This document shows, one piece after another, positions 46,530 to 54,519 of a DNA stretch of 64,000 bases (position 1 is the stretch's first letter; the number at the start of each line of letters is the position of its first letter). The notes beneath the pieces were generated by a model, which worked only from the letters and a program-made list of their open reading frames with translations, was not told the DNA's origin and ran no database searches. Origin of the DNA: a virus; the IMG/VR virus record IMGVR_UViG_3300037963_003719, positions 1 to 64,000 of that record, one strand, 5' to 3'. A program made the position numbers and the translations under genes.

Positions 46530-47467
46530 TGTCAACAATAATTGGAAGACAAGACATCGGTTTATTCGATAATGGTTCCTTTGAAAGTGGAACTGTAGCT
46601 AATTTTGGTGGTGCTGGAGGATATATCTCAACAGATGATCCTAAAAGAGGAAAGTATCATTGGGAATCAAAATCTAGATCTAGTGCTAACTTTAGTCAAT
46701 ATGTAGAAGTTGACGTTGCTAAAAAATATTTGATGTCAATCTCATGTAAGACACTTGAGAGAAGCACTAGTAATTTATTGGGAAGACATTATATTGGATT
46801 TACTTGTTACGATCAATTCAAACAGTTTATTAGATTAGAGCACTGTGGAGGTGTAGGTAATACAACTCTGTCTAGAGATTTAAATCCTGGTGATAGTAAA
46901 ATGTACATAACCAGTTCTAGTGGTTGGTACACAGGAGCAGACGTAACAAATTACAGAAATTATTTTAGAAACATTGGATTATATCCACCCACCCATCCTT
47001 TGTATAGTGCCCCCCATAGATATACTAGGGTTGGAACTAGAGGTGGTGCAGTAGGTAATTCCAGAATTGAATATAGAGCAGCAGTTCAAACTAATCAAGG
47101 TGATTGGGAATTGACTTTATGCAATTCTGCTGATACCCCAACCACTTGGACTTACAATGAACCTTATCCAACTCCTGCAGGAACTCCTGTACATAGAGGA
47201 GTAGCAGGTGGTACATATAACTATGCATTTGGTAGAAGGCAATATACTGATTCTAATTGGACAACTTACCAATTAACGGTAGAAGGACCAGAAAGAAGAA
47301 ATAGTAGTAGATATTTTAGATATGATACCAAATATGTAAGGTTCATGGTTCTCTGGAATTATGCTTTAGCTTCTGGAGGTGGATCTATGCCATATCCAAG
47401 AGGTGCTTTGGATGATATTATTTTACTGGAACAAAATCCAGAAAGAAATTATAACTTTGTTTACTAA
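46529..47467 (+). CDS. Jelly-roll-like virion protein in the adhesin cassette
   Basis: A 312-aa protein. The first part (LFDNGSFESGTVANFGG, then YHWESKSRSSANFSQYVEVD) resembles galactose-binding or carbohydrate-binding jelly-roll domains, which often begin with 'N.sFE.g'. The rest (LGRHYIGFTCYDQFKQ, FRYDTKYVRFMVLWNY, RGALDDIILLEQNP) completes a beta sandwich of the same style. No catalytic motif is seen. It lies in the LamG cassette, coupled to the second LamG gene, so a glycan-binding or fiber-tip role is likely but not proven. Its stop is followed at once by a late promoter. Confidence 0.72.
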   Translation: MSTIIGRQDIGLFDNGSFESGTVANFGGAGGYISTDDPKRGKYHWESKSRSSANFSQYVEVDVAKKYLMSISCKTLERSTSNLLGRHYIGFTCYDQFKQFIRLEHCGGVGNTTLSRDLNPGDSKMYITSSSGWYTGADVTNYRNYFRNIGLYPPTHPLYSAPHRYTRVGTRGGAVGNSRIEYRAAVQTNQGDWELTLCNSADTPTTWTYNEPYPTPAGTPVHRGVAGGTYNYAFGRRQYTDSNWTTYQLTVEGPERRNSSRYFRYDTKYVRFMVLWNYALASGGGSMPYPRGALDDIILLEQNPERNYNFVY

Positions 47468-47473
47468 TAAATA
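47467..47473 (+). promoter_or_regulatory. T4-type late promoter (ATAAATA)
   Basis: AATAAATA (47466-47473) directly at the stop codon of the preceding gene, 24 bases before the ATG of the 853-aa fiber gene. Confidence 0.65.
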
Positions 47474-47497
47474 CTTTTAGGAAAAAGACGCTTTAAG

Positions 47498-50059
47498 ATG
47501 GCAAATTCAGATAAGAATATTTTAATAACTCCTAATAGGAATCAGGCATCTGAACCTGAGATTGCTTTTGCTGGATTTGACAATCAACCTATTAATCTGA
47601 GGGTTTTAAATAATAATACTATATCATTTCAAAGCAGTGCTGGTCAATTATTTTCGGTAAGTTCAAACTTAACTGAAGGCACAATTTTTAGTGCTTCTGA
47701 TGTTTCAGGTATTCCTGGTATTAGTTTAGATGCTGATGGTATTGTTCAGTTAGCACCTTTTAGTGGTAAAGTTGCTGTTGGATTTCCAACTCCTAAAGCA
47801 ACATTAGAAGTTGCAGGTAAAGACCAAGCACCTGGTAGTGCTGCTAATACAGATACCCCAGAACCAACATTTAGAGTTACTAGGTATGATGGTGGTGATG
47901 CACGTTATTGCGTTGACTTCGGTACATATCAAGGTGGTGGATATTCTTGGGTAAGAGCAACTACTAGAAACAATTTACAGGCAGCACATAACCTTGCACT
48001 GCAACCAATTGATACTACAACTGCATCAGTATCAATTGGTCAAGCAACTGCAGATTCTAATACTAGGTTACACGTAAAAACTTACGGCAATGGTGCTAGT
48101 GCAGTTACTGCTAAGTTTGATAGTGGTACTGAGTTTGATGCTACCTCTTCTATTATGATTAGAAATAGATGTAGTTCTTATGGAAGAACTCGTATCTACA
48201 TGTATGGAAGAACTCAACAAAGTAACTCTTCTTTCTCTAATCCAAGAAACGAAATTCTTTGGTATAGAAGTTATTCAGGAACCGCTGGCAGTCCAGGTAC
48301 GGATACCTTTGCATTTAGAGACGGTGTTGAATTAACCAATAATGTTAGATTTATTGGCAACTCTAGTAATAGAGTTAACTTTGCTATTAACCAGAGTAAT
48401 AAAATTTATATTGGTAACGTTAACAACACTCTTCCAAATTTCACTAATGGTGGGGAGAATTGGGGTGGTATTGATGGATCATATCAATCAAGATCTCAAC
48501 TACTTGTTCTTAGAGGACATTTTGCCGATGGTATGTGGGCACCAGGAGTCCTGACAAACTTCTGTACATCTAGAAGTTGGAATACAGGTAGTGGCAGTTC
48601 AACAGGTCACTATGAAGGTAATTTTGGACGAAATGGTGCTGATAGTGAGCAGTCAAGACAATGGTTTGATACTCCAGGTCATGGTAGAGGTATTGTTTGG
48701 AGATGCCTGAATAATGACTCTGGATCCAACTCTGACGGTGGTTGGAACAAATACATGTATGGCGTTAACCCAGAGAAAGCATACAGATCTATTGTTTGGG
48801 TTAGAAGAAATAGTAGTGTTACCAGTGGTACATTCTATCATGGTTGTGATAATGGTACTACATCATATCTAAGTGGTAACAATGCAAACAACCCTTACTT
48901 CAACTGTTGGGGAATTGGTAACCTCGCTCAAGGTGTGTGGTATCTATCTGTTGGATATATTCACGCATATAGTGACAACTCTACTCAAACCTGGGGTGGT
49001 ATTTACGATTCTAGAACTGGTAGAAAAACTAGAAATTATAGTTCTGCAAACGGTAACTGTAACTCCGAGTACAAGTGGAGAGGTACAGGAACTTATAGAC
49101 AGAGACAGAGAGTTTATCTTTACTATTCCACAAACTCTGGTGCTGATCTGGAATTCTGGGGTCCAAGATTTGAAGAAGTCAATGGTGAAGAACCATCAAT
49201 TGGAGCACTGCTTGGCATTAATTTGGTAAGACCTGAATATATGCAAGGTATTCGTATCCAAGGTGTTAATAATGGAACTGCAACTTTCTCAAGACAAAAC
49301 CTTGAGGGTAATGGAATTGGAAGTACTGACGGAGTTGTTTATGTAAGAGACGGATCTAATTCTGACTGGGGATATATTTCTGATAAGCAAAGTTCTGGAT
49401 ATGGAATGTATATCCGAGTAGGTTCTAATGCACCATATGCTCTTGGTGTTCTTGCTAATAACTTAGGTGATTGGAGATTTAGAGTTCATGGAAATGGACG
49501 AATTTACTCTGACCAGTCAACTTCAATTTCAACAGGTGCTGACTATGCTGAATTGTTTGAGTGGCAGGATGGTAACCCAGATAAAGAAGATAGAGTTGGT
49601 CGTACAGTATCTCTTGTTAATGATCAAATTAAATTTACAGAAACTGGAGAAACTCCTATTGGTGTAATTTCTGCTAACCCTGCAGTTGTTGGTGATACTA
49701 GAGATTTCTATTGGGCAGGTAAGTATCAAACTGATCAATGGGGTAGACAGATTATGAATCAAGTACCTGCGTGGAGATGGAAGGGAGATGACGATGATAA
49801 AATTCATGAATATCGCAAGGATGAAGTTCCTGAAGATATTGTCGTACCAGAAGATGCAGAGAGCACTACTTTAGGATACCCTATTCTCAATCCAGATTTT
49901 GATACAAGTACAGAATATGTACCTAGAGATGAAAGATCAGAATGGGGATGTGTTGGACTTGTTGGTAAACTTAGAATTAAAAAAGGTGAAATTGTTGGAG
50001 ATCGTTGGTTGAAGATGAGAGATATTAATGATGATGTTGAGGAGTGGTTGGTAAGATAA
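47498..50059 (+). CDS. Tail fiber with C-terminal Peptidase_G2-like self-cleaving domain
   Basis: An 853-aa protein. The N-terminus (SDKNILITPNRNQASEPEI, then SSAGQLFSVSSNLTEGTIF and DVSGIPGISLDADG) is a standard cyanophage fiber attachment region. The middle is beta-rich and Trp/Asn-rich (NEILWYRSYSG, RSIVWVRRNSSV) and likely carries a sugar-binding domain. The C-terminal 175 residues (ADYAELFEWQDGNPDKEDRVG, cited by its first residues, then GVISANPAVVGD and WGCVGLVGKLRI) match the Peptidase_G2/IMC family. In Bacillus-phage spikes that domain guides trimer folding and then cuts itself off. The site of cleavage cannot be placed from sequence alone. The gene is followed by the composite promoter. 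Confidence 0.82.
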   Translation: MANSDKNILITPNRNQASEPEIAFAGFDNQPINLRVLNNNTISFQSSAGQLFSVSSNLTEGTIFSASDVSGIPGISLDADGIVQLAPFSGKVAVGFPTPKATLEVAGKDQAPGSAANTDTPEPTFRVTRYDGGDARYCVDFGTYQGGGYSWVRATTRNNLQAAHNLALQPIDTTTASVSIGQATADSNTRLHVKTYGNGASAVTAKFDSGTEFDATSSIMIRNRCSSYGRTRIYMYGRTQQSNSSFSNPRNEILWYRSYSGTAGSPGTDTFAFRDGVELTNNVRFIGNSSNRVNFAINQSNKIYIGNVNNTLPNFTNGGENWGGIDGSYQSRSQLLVLRGHFADGMWAPGVLTNFCTSRSWNTGSGSSTGHYEGNFGRNGADSEQSRQWFDTPGHGRGIVWRCLNNDSGSNSDGGWNKYMYGVNPEKAYRSIVWVRRNSSVTSGTFYHGCDNGTTSYLSGNNANNPYFNCWGIGNLAQGVWYLSVGYIHAYSDNSTQTWGGIYDSRTGRKTRNYSSANGNCNSEYKWRGTGTYRQRQRVYLYYSTNSGADLEFWGPRFEEVNGEEPSIGALLGINLVRPEYMQGIRIQGVNNGTATFSRQNLEGNGIGSTDGVVYVRDGSNSDWGYISDKQSSGYGMYIRVGSNAPYALGVLANNLGDWRFRVHGNGRIYSDQSTSISTGADYAELFEWQDGNPDKEDRVGRTVSLVNDQIKFTETGETPIGVISANPAVVGDTRDFYWAGKYQTDQWGRQIMNQVPAWRWKGDDDDKIHEYRKDEVPEDIVVPEDAESTTLGYPILNPDFDTSTEYVPRDERSEWGCVGLVGKLRIKKGEIVGDRWLKMRDINDDVEEWLVR

Positions 50060-50069
50060 CCGACCCCCC

Positions 50070-50098
50070 TTGACAATATAAATAATTACGTCTATAAT
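50070..50098 (+). promoter_or_regulatory. Composite sigma-70 and T4 late promoter
   Basis: TTGACA at 50070-50075 and TATAAT at 50093-50098 have a 17-base spacer: a perfect sigma-70 promoter. Within the spacer lies an exact late element TATAAATA at 50077-50084. The next ATG is at 50116. Confidence 0.8.
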
Positions 50099-50115
50099 TT
50101 ACATTGAGTTGAACT

Positions 50116-50409
50116 ATGTCCATGTCTATTGAAGAAATGATTGAAAGCTTCAAAGAACAACAAAAAGAAGTTGTTGAAGAAGTTCGCAATCTTGAAAACA
50201 AAATTAACGGTAAGAAGGAAGATTACTTTAAACTGCAAGGTGCTATCGAAGCATTGACTATTCAGTTGAATCCTTCTGCTGGACAACCACCTGCTGGACC
50301 TGAGGATCAAACAGGTCAACCTGCAGCACAACCACCTGGCATGGAGATGCCCGATAATATTACGGACATTCCTGGAATTGATGTGATTCCAGCTGCTCCC
50401 CAAGGATGA
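50116..50409 (+). CDS. Small coiled-coil protein with Pro/Gln-rich tail
   Basis: A 97-aa protein. Residues 1-55 form a coiled coil (EEMIESFKEQQKEVVEEVRN); residues 56-97 are Pro/Gly/Gln-rich and probably disordered. It is of unrecognised family; such short coiled-coil proteins are frequent in cyanophage structural regions. It is the first gene behind the composite sigma-70/late promoter and ends in an ATGA overlap with the oxygenase gene, so the two are translated together. A second in-frame ATG two codons downstream is a possible alternative start. Confidence 0.75.
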   Translation: MSMSIEEMIESFKEQQKEVVEEVRNLENKINGKKEDYFKLQGAIEALTIQLNPSAGQPPAGPEDQTGQPAAQPPGMEMPDNITDIPGIDVIPAAPQG

Positions 50410-50975
50410 GTTTAAACTACATTAGAGAATACTCAATGACCTCCACTGAAATATGTGATGAAATCATTGAGTTATTCAAAAAACATGATAGAGCAGGAAA
50501 TACTAGACCAGGAGAAATTTCCAGAGGAGTAGATAAAAATACTAAAGATAGCACAGATTTAGTTCTTGGTGCTATCTTTGATAAAGATCCATATGCTAAT
50601 GCACTAGCAAATAGGTATATGGAGGTAGTTAAAAAATGCACAATGGAATATTGTGATCATTATAGATTACCAATGAAAGGAGTAAATCCTAAAACTACTC
50701 CCCAAATACAATACTATAAACCAAAAGGTGGATATAAAGAATATCATGCAGACGCTACCTTTATGGGAAATTCTTCTAGGTGTTTAGTTTACATAACATA
50801 TTTAAATGATGTTCCTAATGGTGGAACTACATTTAGAGATTGGAAATATACTACCAGATCACAAAAAGGGAACACTGTAATATTTCCAGCGTTTTTCACT
50901 CACGTCCACAAAGGTCAAATATCTAAAAAACACGAAAAGTATATCATCACTGGATGGTTACATTATACGGATTAG
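50406..50975 (+). CDS. 2-oxoglutarate/Fe(II)-dependent oxygenase (prolyl hydroxylase-like)
   Basis: A 189-aa protein of the 2OG-Fe(II) oxygenase superfamily, which uses O2 and 2-oxoglutarate to hydroxylate a substrate. The double-stranded beta-helix core is visible: QIQYYKPKGGYKEYHAD gives the iron ligands H114 and D116, and IFPAFFTHVHKG gives the distal His (H166 most likely, H168 alternatively). In KYIITGWL, K178 takes the place where an Arg often binds 2-oxoglutarate. The loop NDVPNGGTTFRDW is typical of prolyl 4-hydroxylase-like enzymes. The substrate is unknown; a virion protein is a reasonable guess because the gene sits between fiber and neck genes. The ATGA overlap supports the start, and a terminator begins in its stop codon. 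Confidence 0.85.
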   Translation: MSLNYIREYSMTSTEICDEIIELFKKHDRAGNTRPGEISRGVDKNTKDSTDLVLGAIFDKDPYANALANRYMEVVKKCTMEYCDHYRLPMKGVNPKTTPQIQYYKPKGGYKEYHADATFMGNSSRCLVYITYLNDVPNGGTTFRDWKYTTRSQKGNTVIFPAFFTHVHKGQISKKHEKYIITGWLHYTD

Positions 50976-51007
50976 TCCTCTGCTAAATAAAGTAGAGGAC
51001 TATTTTT
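50973..51007 (+). terminator. Rho-independent terminator after the oxygenase gene
   Basis: TAGTCCTCTGCT (50973-50984) pairs with AGTAGAGGACTA (50991-51002), a 12-bp stem with one G-U pair and a six-base loop AAATAA, followed by TTTTT (51003-51007). The stem begins at the oxygenase stop codon. It separates the fiber and oxygenase genes from the neck and head genes. Confidence 0.85.
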
Positions 51008-51017
51008 ATGCGTATAC

Positions 51018-51821
51018 ATGGCGCAACCTACAAGTAAAGCAGAATTGAAAGAATATTGCCTGAGGCGATTAGGTAGACCTATTCTGGAAATTAACGTTGA
51101 TGATGATCAAATTGATGATTTAATTGATGATGCCATTCAGATGTTCAATGAGCGTCACTATAATGGCACTGAGAAAATGTTCCTAAAACATCAGTTTACT
51201 GCTGATGATAAAACACGTTTTACAGGAAGTGATGAAACCCTTTCTGTTGGATCTACAGATTGGTTAGCAAGAAATAATTACATTCCTATTCCTCCTCATA
51301 TTACTGGAATCAATAAAGTATTTGGTATTAAGGGTAGTAATATTAGAAGTAATCTATTTGGACTAGAGTATCAACTGTTTCTTAATGATCTATATCAATT
51401 TGGATCTGTTGATATTTTAAGTTACTATATGGTTAAGTCATATCTAGAAACACTAGATATGGTGTTAAACAACGGAAGTTTTATTCCTTTTAGATTTAAT
51501 CAACGTCAGGATCGTCTATACATTGATACTGATACTGATTTTGTAGAAGAGGGTGCATTTGTTATTATCGACTGTTGGAGAGTTTTAGATCCCACGGACT
51601 ACACTCAAGTATATAATGATCCATTTTTAAAGAGATATACAACTGCTTTAATTAAAAGGCAATGGGGACAGAACTTAATTAAGTTCCAAGGTGCTCAACT
51701 TCCAGGTGGTATCACTTTAAATGGAAGACAAATTTATGATGATGCAGTTGCTGAGATCCAAGCGATTGAGGCAGAGATGGCATCTACATATGAAATCCCA
51801 CCACTGGACATGATCGGATAA
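51018..51821 (+). CDS. 13: Neck protein gp13
   Basis: A 267-aa protein (T4 gp13 is 309 aa). gp13 joins gp14 to complete the head-tail connector after DNA packaging. The N-terminus (TSKAELKEYCLRRLGRPILE, then VDDDQIDDLIDDAIQMFNE) and the later segment SVDILSYYMVKSYLETLDM are characteristic of T4-like marine phages. It starts ten bases after the terminator T tract without a clear Shine-Dalgarno sequence; an ATG at 51008 is out of frame. gp14 follows after one base. Confidence 0.9.
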   Translation: MAQPTSKAELKEYCLRRLGRPILEINVDDDQIDDLIDDAIQMFNERHYNGTEKMFLKHQFTADDKTRFTGSDETLSVGSTDWLARNNYIPIPPHITGINKVFGIKGSNIRSNLFGLEYQLFLNDLYQFGSVDILSYYMVKSYLETLDMVLNNGSFIPFRFNQRQDRLYIDTDTDFVEEGAFVIIDCWRVLDPTDYTQVYNDPFLKRYTTALIKRQWGQNLIKFQGAQLPGGITLNGRQIYDDAVAEIQAIEAEMASTYEIPPLDMIG

Positions 51822-51822
51822 G

Positions 51823-52707
51823 ATGGCAAAAAACACTTACTTCACTCATGGTACTAGAGAGGAGCAGATGCTCCAGCAATCCCTGGTGGATGAGTTTATT
51901 AATATGTTTGGAATTACCACTTCGTATATTCCAAGAAGATTAATTTTAAAAGATGATATTTTAAATGAAGAGGTTATCTCTGAATTTACTGATTCATTTA
52001 CTATGGAAGCATATCTTGAAAACTTTGAAGGATTCCAAGGTGCTGGAGATATTCTTACTAAGTTTGGAATTAGATCAACTGATGAAATTACTCTTGTAAT
52101 TTCTAGGCAAGCATATGATGATTTTATTTCATTACCAATGCAATTAGTTGATAATGTTCAACTACCACAAAGACCTGCCGAGGGAGATTTAATTTATTTT
52201 CCCCTATCAGATAACTTATTTGAAATTAAATTTGTAGAACATGAGGCACCATTCTATCAGTTCGGTAAACTTTTTACTTACAAACTGAAGTGTGAGTTGT
52301 TTGAATATACTAATGAAACTACAGGTGAAGGTATCTTTGATACTCAACGTGATGAAGGATTTATTGTCAAGTACTACTATGAGCAGGCAACTCTTTCTGG
52401 TCAACCAGAAGTTGGTGAGAAAGTAACAGGGTCTGCTACTGGTCTAACTGCATTTATTAATCTTTGGAATCCTCAAGAAAAATATGTTGAACTTAGAGCA
52501 CCAACAGGTAGCACTGACCATGGAGAGTTTCAGGTTGGAGAAACCCTTACAGGATCTAATAGTGGATTCTCTATAAATATTTCTAACTTCGATGAACTTG
52601 ACATGAAGGATAATTATGCTGACAATATTGATTTTGAAACCGTTGGAGACGGTATTCTTGACTTTACAGAAATCAACCCATTTGGAGAATTTGGAAATAG
52701 GAGTTAA
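51823..52707 (+). CDS. 14: Neck protein gp14
   Basis: A 294-aa protein (T4 gp14 is 256 aa). gp14 works with gp13 to close the neck and provide the tail docking site. Family-like segments include YFTHGTREEQMLQQSLVDEF near the N-terminus, IYFPLSDNLFEIKFVEHEAP in the middle and QFGKLFTYKLKCELFEYTNE. A 'VGEKVTGSATGLTAFI...VGETLTGSNSGFSI' pair near the C-terminus forms a small tandem beta module seen in other proteins of this window. It is one base after gp13 and two before gp15. Confidence 0.9.
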   Translation: MAKNTYFTHGTREEQMLQQSLVDEFINMFGITTSYIPRRLILKDDILNEEVISEFTDSFTMEAYLENFEGFQGAGDILTKFGIRSTDEITLVISRQAYDDFISLPMQLVDNVQLPQRPAEGDLIYFPLSDNLFEIKFVEHEAPFYQFGKLFTYKLKCELFEYTNETTGEGIFDTQRDEGFIVKYYYEQATLSGQPEVGEKVTGSATGLTAFINLWNPQEKYVELRAPTGSTDHGEFQVGETLTGSNSGFSINISNFDELDMKDNYADNIDFETVGDGILDFTEINPFGEFGNRS

Positions 52708-52709
52708 TT

Positions 52710-53516
52710 ATGCTAGGAACATATAATTATAATCAGATTCTTAGAAAGTGTGTTGTTGGATTTGGCACACTTTTTAATAACCTGGAAATTCGTAAATTTA
52801 ATGAGGACGGATCAGTTTACCAAAGAATGAAAGTTCCTTTGGCATATGGTCCTAGTCAAAAGTTTTTAGCTCGTATTGAGCAACAACCAGAACTTGGTCG
52901 CCCTAATGCGATCACTCTACCACGACTGTCTTTTGAGATGACAGGCATGGAGTATGATCCATCTAGGAAACAAAGTCCAACACAGTATTGTCTCACTAAT
53001 GAGAACGCTGAAGGATTAAGAAAAACATTTATTCCTGTTCCATATAATCTTGAATTTGAATTGAATGTTCTTAGTAAAACACAAGATGATTGTTTACAAA
53101 TTGTAGAACAAATTTTACCTTTCTTCCAACCATCATTTAATTTATCAATTAAACTTGTTGAAGAAGCAAACATCATTAGAGACATTCCTATTATATTAAA
53201 TTCTATGTCATTCAACGATGACTATGAAGGGAACTTTGAAACAAGAAGAGCACTTGTATATACTATGAGGTTTACTGTAAAGACATACATTTACGGTCCC
53301 ACTACAGATACAGGTCTTATCAAAAAAGCAATTACCAAAGAGTACGGTAAGGTTGACCTTACTGCACCTGGAAGATATCGTAAGTATGAAGTTACTGCGA
53401 AAGCAAAAGTTGATAAGAACAACGACAACGTTGTTGATGCCATCGATGATTCATTACTTGTTTCTGGAGATGATTTTGGATTCAACGAAACTAGTTCTTA
53501 CTTTGAAGACCTATGA
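52710..53516 (+). CDS. 15: Tail sheath stabiliser gp15
   Basis: A 268-aa protein, very near T4 gp15 (272 aa). gp15 caps the finished tail and contacts the neck. Recognisable segments are FGTLFNNLEIRKFNEDGSVY and RMKVPLAYGPSQKFLARIEQ at the N-terminus, LPRLSFEMTGMEYDPSRKQ, and the C-terminal VYTMRFTVKTYIYGP. It is in the conserved order gp13-gp14-gp15-gp16 and overlaps gp16 by ATGA. Confidence 0.92.
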   Translation: MLGTYNYNQILRKCVVGFGTLFNNLEIRKFNEDGSVYQRMKVPLAYGPSQKFLARIEQQPELGRPNAITLPRLSFEMTGMEYDPSRKQSPTQYCLTNENAEGLRKTFIPVPYNLEFELNVLSKTQDDCLQIVEQILPFFQPSFNLSIKLVEEANIIRDIPIILNSMSFNDDYEGNFETRRALVYTMRFTVKTYIYGPTTDTGLIKKAITKEYGKVDLTAPGRYRKYEVTAKAKVDKNNDNVVDAIDDSLLVSGDDFGFNETSSYFEDL

Positions 53517-53941
53517 GTGAAAATTACGAAGGAATCGAAGACGCATTAAATGTAGAAGCAGAAATTGTTCCTGCAACACCAGCGCCAAAACCAAAGAAAA
53601 GAACAGAACGTATTATTGACATCGATAAAGACGTTCAAAAAGATTATGACTATACTAGGGGTCAACTCTATGATGTCATTGAGAAGGGTCAGGAGGCGCT
53701 CTCAGGTGCCTTAGACGTGGCAAACAATACAGACCACCCTAGAGCATATGAAGTCGCTGGTCAATTAGTTAAGAGTGTTTCTGACGCTGCTGAAAAACTT
53801 ATCGATCTTCAAAAGAAAATGCAGGATCTTGAAGAAGGTCCAAAGTCAAAACAAAAAGTCACCAACAATAATGCTTTGTTTGTTGGGTCAACTGCAGAGT
53901 TGTCCAAACTTATTAAGCAAGGTCTTTTAGATAATAAATAA
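53513..53941 (+). CDS. 16: Terminase small subunit gp16
   Basis: A 142-aa protein (T4 gp16 is 164 aa). gp16 rings recognise DNA and stimulate the gp17 motor. A central helical pair (DYDYTRGQLYDVIEKGQEAL and YEVAGQLVKSVSDAAEKLID) forms the expected coiled-coil core, between a Pro/Lys-rich N-terminal linker (PATPAPKPKKRTE) and a C-terminal LFVGSTAELSKLIKQG. The start is fixed by the ATGA overlap with gp15, and the stop lies inside a late promoter. Confidence 0.88.
   Translation: MSENYEGIEDALNVEAEIVPATPAPKPKKRTERIIDIDKDVQKDYDYTRGQLYDVIEKGQEALSGALDVANNTDHPRAYEVAGQLVKSVSDAAEKLIDLQKKMQDLEEGPKSKQKVTNNNALFVGSTAELSKLIKQGLLDNK
53934..53940 (+). promoter_or_regulatory. T4-type late promoter (ATAAATA)
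   Basis: AATAAATA at the gp16 stop codon, 19 bases before the ATG at 53960. Confidence 0.65.
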
Positions 53942-53959
53942 ACATAAAGCTTTATCCCG

Positions 53960-54238
53960 ATGGTATACACAATTAAGTCCAGTGCTGTGGCACTGTCAGA
54001 CACACCAAGTACAGTAAGTAGTGCTAACAGGGTTTTACTTCAAAACACTGGAACTTCTGCTGCAGTAGTTACTATTAAAAGTGATGATACTTTTCAATCT
54101 GGTAGTGCAGCAGTTCAAGGAACTGTGTATGTCCAGGCGGGTTCTGATCTTGTAATTAAAAAAGATAGATTGTTCACTCTTGAAGTTGCAAATGGTGTTA
54201 CTACTTTATATGCAACTTCGGTAGGAGTAGAAGGATGA
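53960..54238 (+). CDS. Small all-beta virion protein
   Basis: A 92-aa Ser/Thr/Val-rich protein with alternating strands (NRVLLQNTGTSAAVVTIKSD, GTVYVQAGSDLVIKKD, TLYATSVGVEG). The pattern suggests a compact beta sandwich, such as a small head or tail decoration protein, but no family is recognised with certainty. It has its own late promoter and overlaps the next gene by ATGA. Strong late expression would fit a structural role (inference). Confidence 0.7.
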   Translation: MVYTIKSSAVALSDTPSTVSSANRVLLQNTGTSAAVVTIKSDDTFQSGSAAVQGTVYVQAGSDLVIKKDRLFTLEVANGVTTLYATSVGVEG

Positions 54239-54516
54239 AAACTTTTAAAGAATTTTGTACACAACTTGACGAGGCAGCATGGACGAAAAAATCAGGACAG
54301 AACAAAGAAGGTGGACTCAACGAGAAGGGCAGGAAGTCCTACGAGAGGGAGAACCCTGGCAGCGACTTGAAAGCACCGACCAAGAAGAAGGGCAATCCCA
54401 GAAGAAAATCCTTCTGTGCTCGGATGCGTGGAATGAAGAAAAAACTTACAAGTAAAAAAACTGCAAGAGATCCAGATAGCAGGATCAATAAATCATTACG
54501 GAAGTGGGACTGTTAA
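54235..54516 (+). CDS. Small basic protein (DUF6321-like)
   Basis: A 93-aa, very basic protein. The central motif GGLNEKGRKSYERENPGSDL and the following KGNPRRKSFCARM and DPDSRINKSLRKWDC are strongly conserved in a family of small proteins widespread in marine phages (I associate them with DUF6321). Function is unknown; the charge suggests DNA or RNA contact, and the location in the terminase cluster hints at packaging or a virion-internal role (inference). The start is set by the ATGA overlap; MKTFKEFCTQLDEAAW looks like a variable leader. Confidence 0.78.
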   Translation: MKTFKEFCTQLDEAAWTKKSGQNKEGGLNEKGRKSYERENPGSDLKAPTKKKGNPRRKSFCARMRGMKKKLTSKKTARDPDSRINKSLRKWDC

Positions 54517-54519
54517 TTT

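Noticed and set aside
25873-50059. Diversity-generating retroelement acting on the fibers
   Set aside because: No reverse transcriptase gene and no template/variable repeat pair was seen in the window.
51008-51010. ATG as an alternative start for gp13
   Set aside because: It is out of frame with gp13 and directly follows the terminator T tract.
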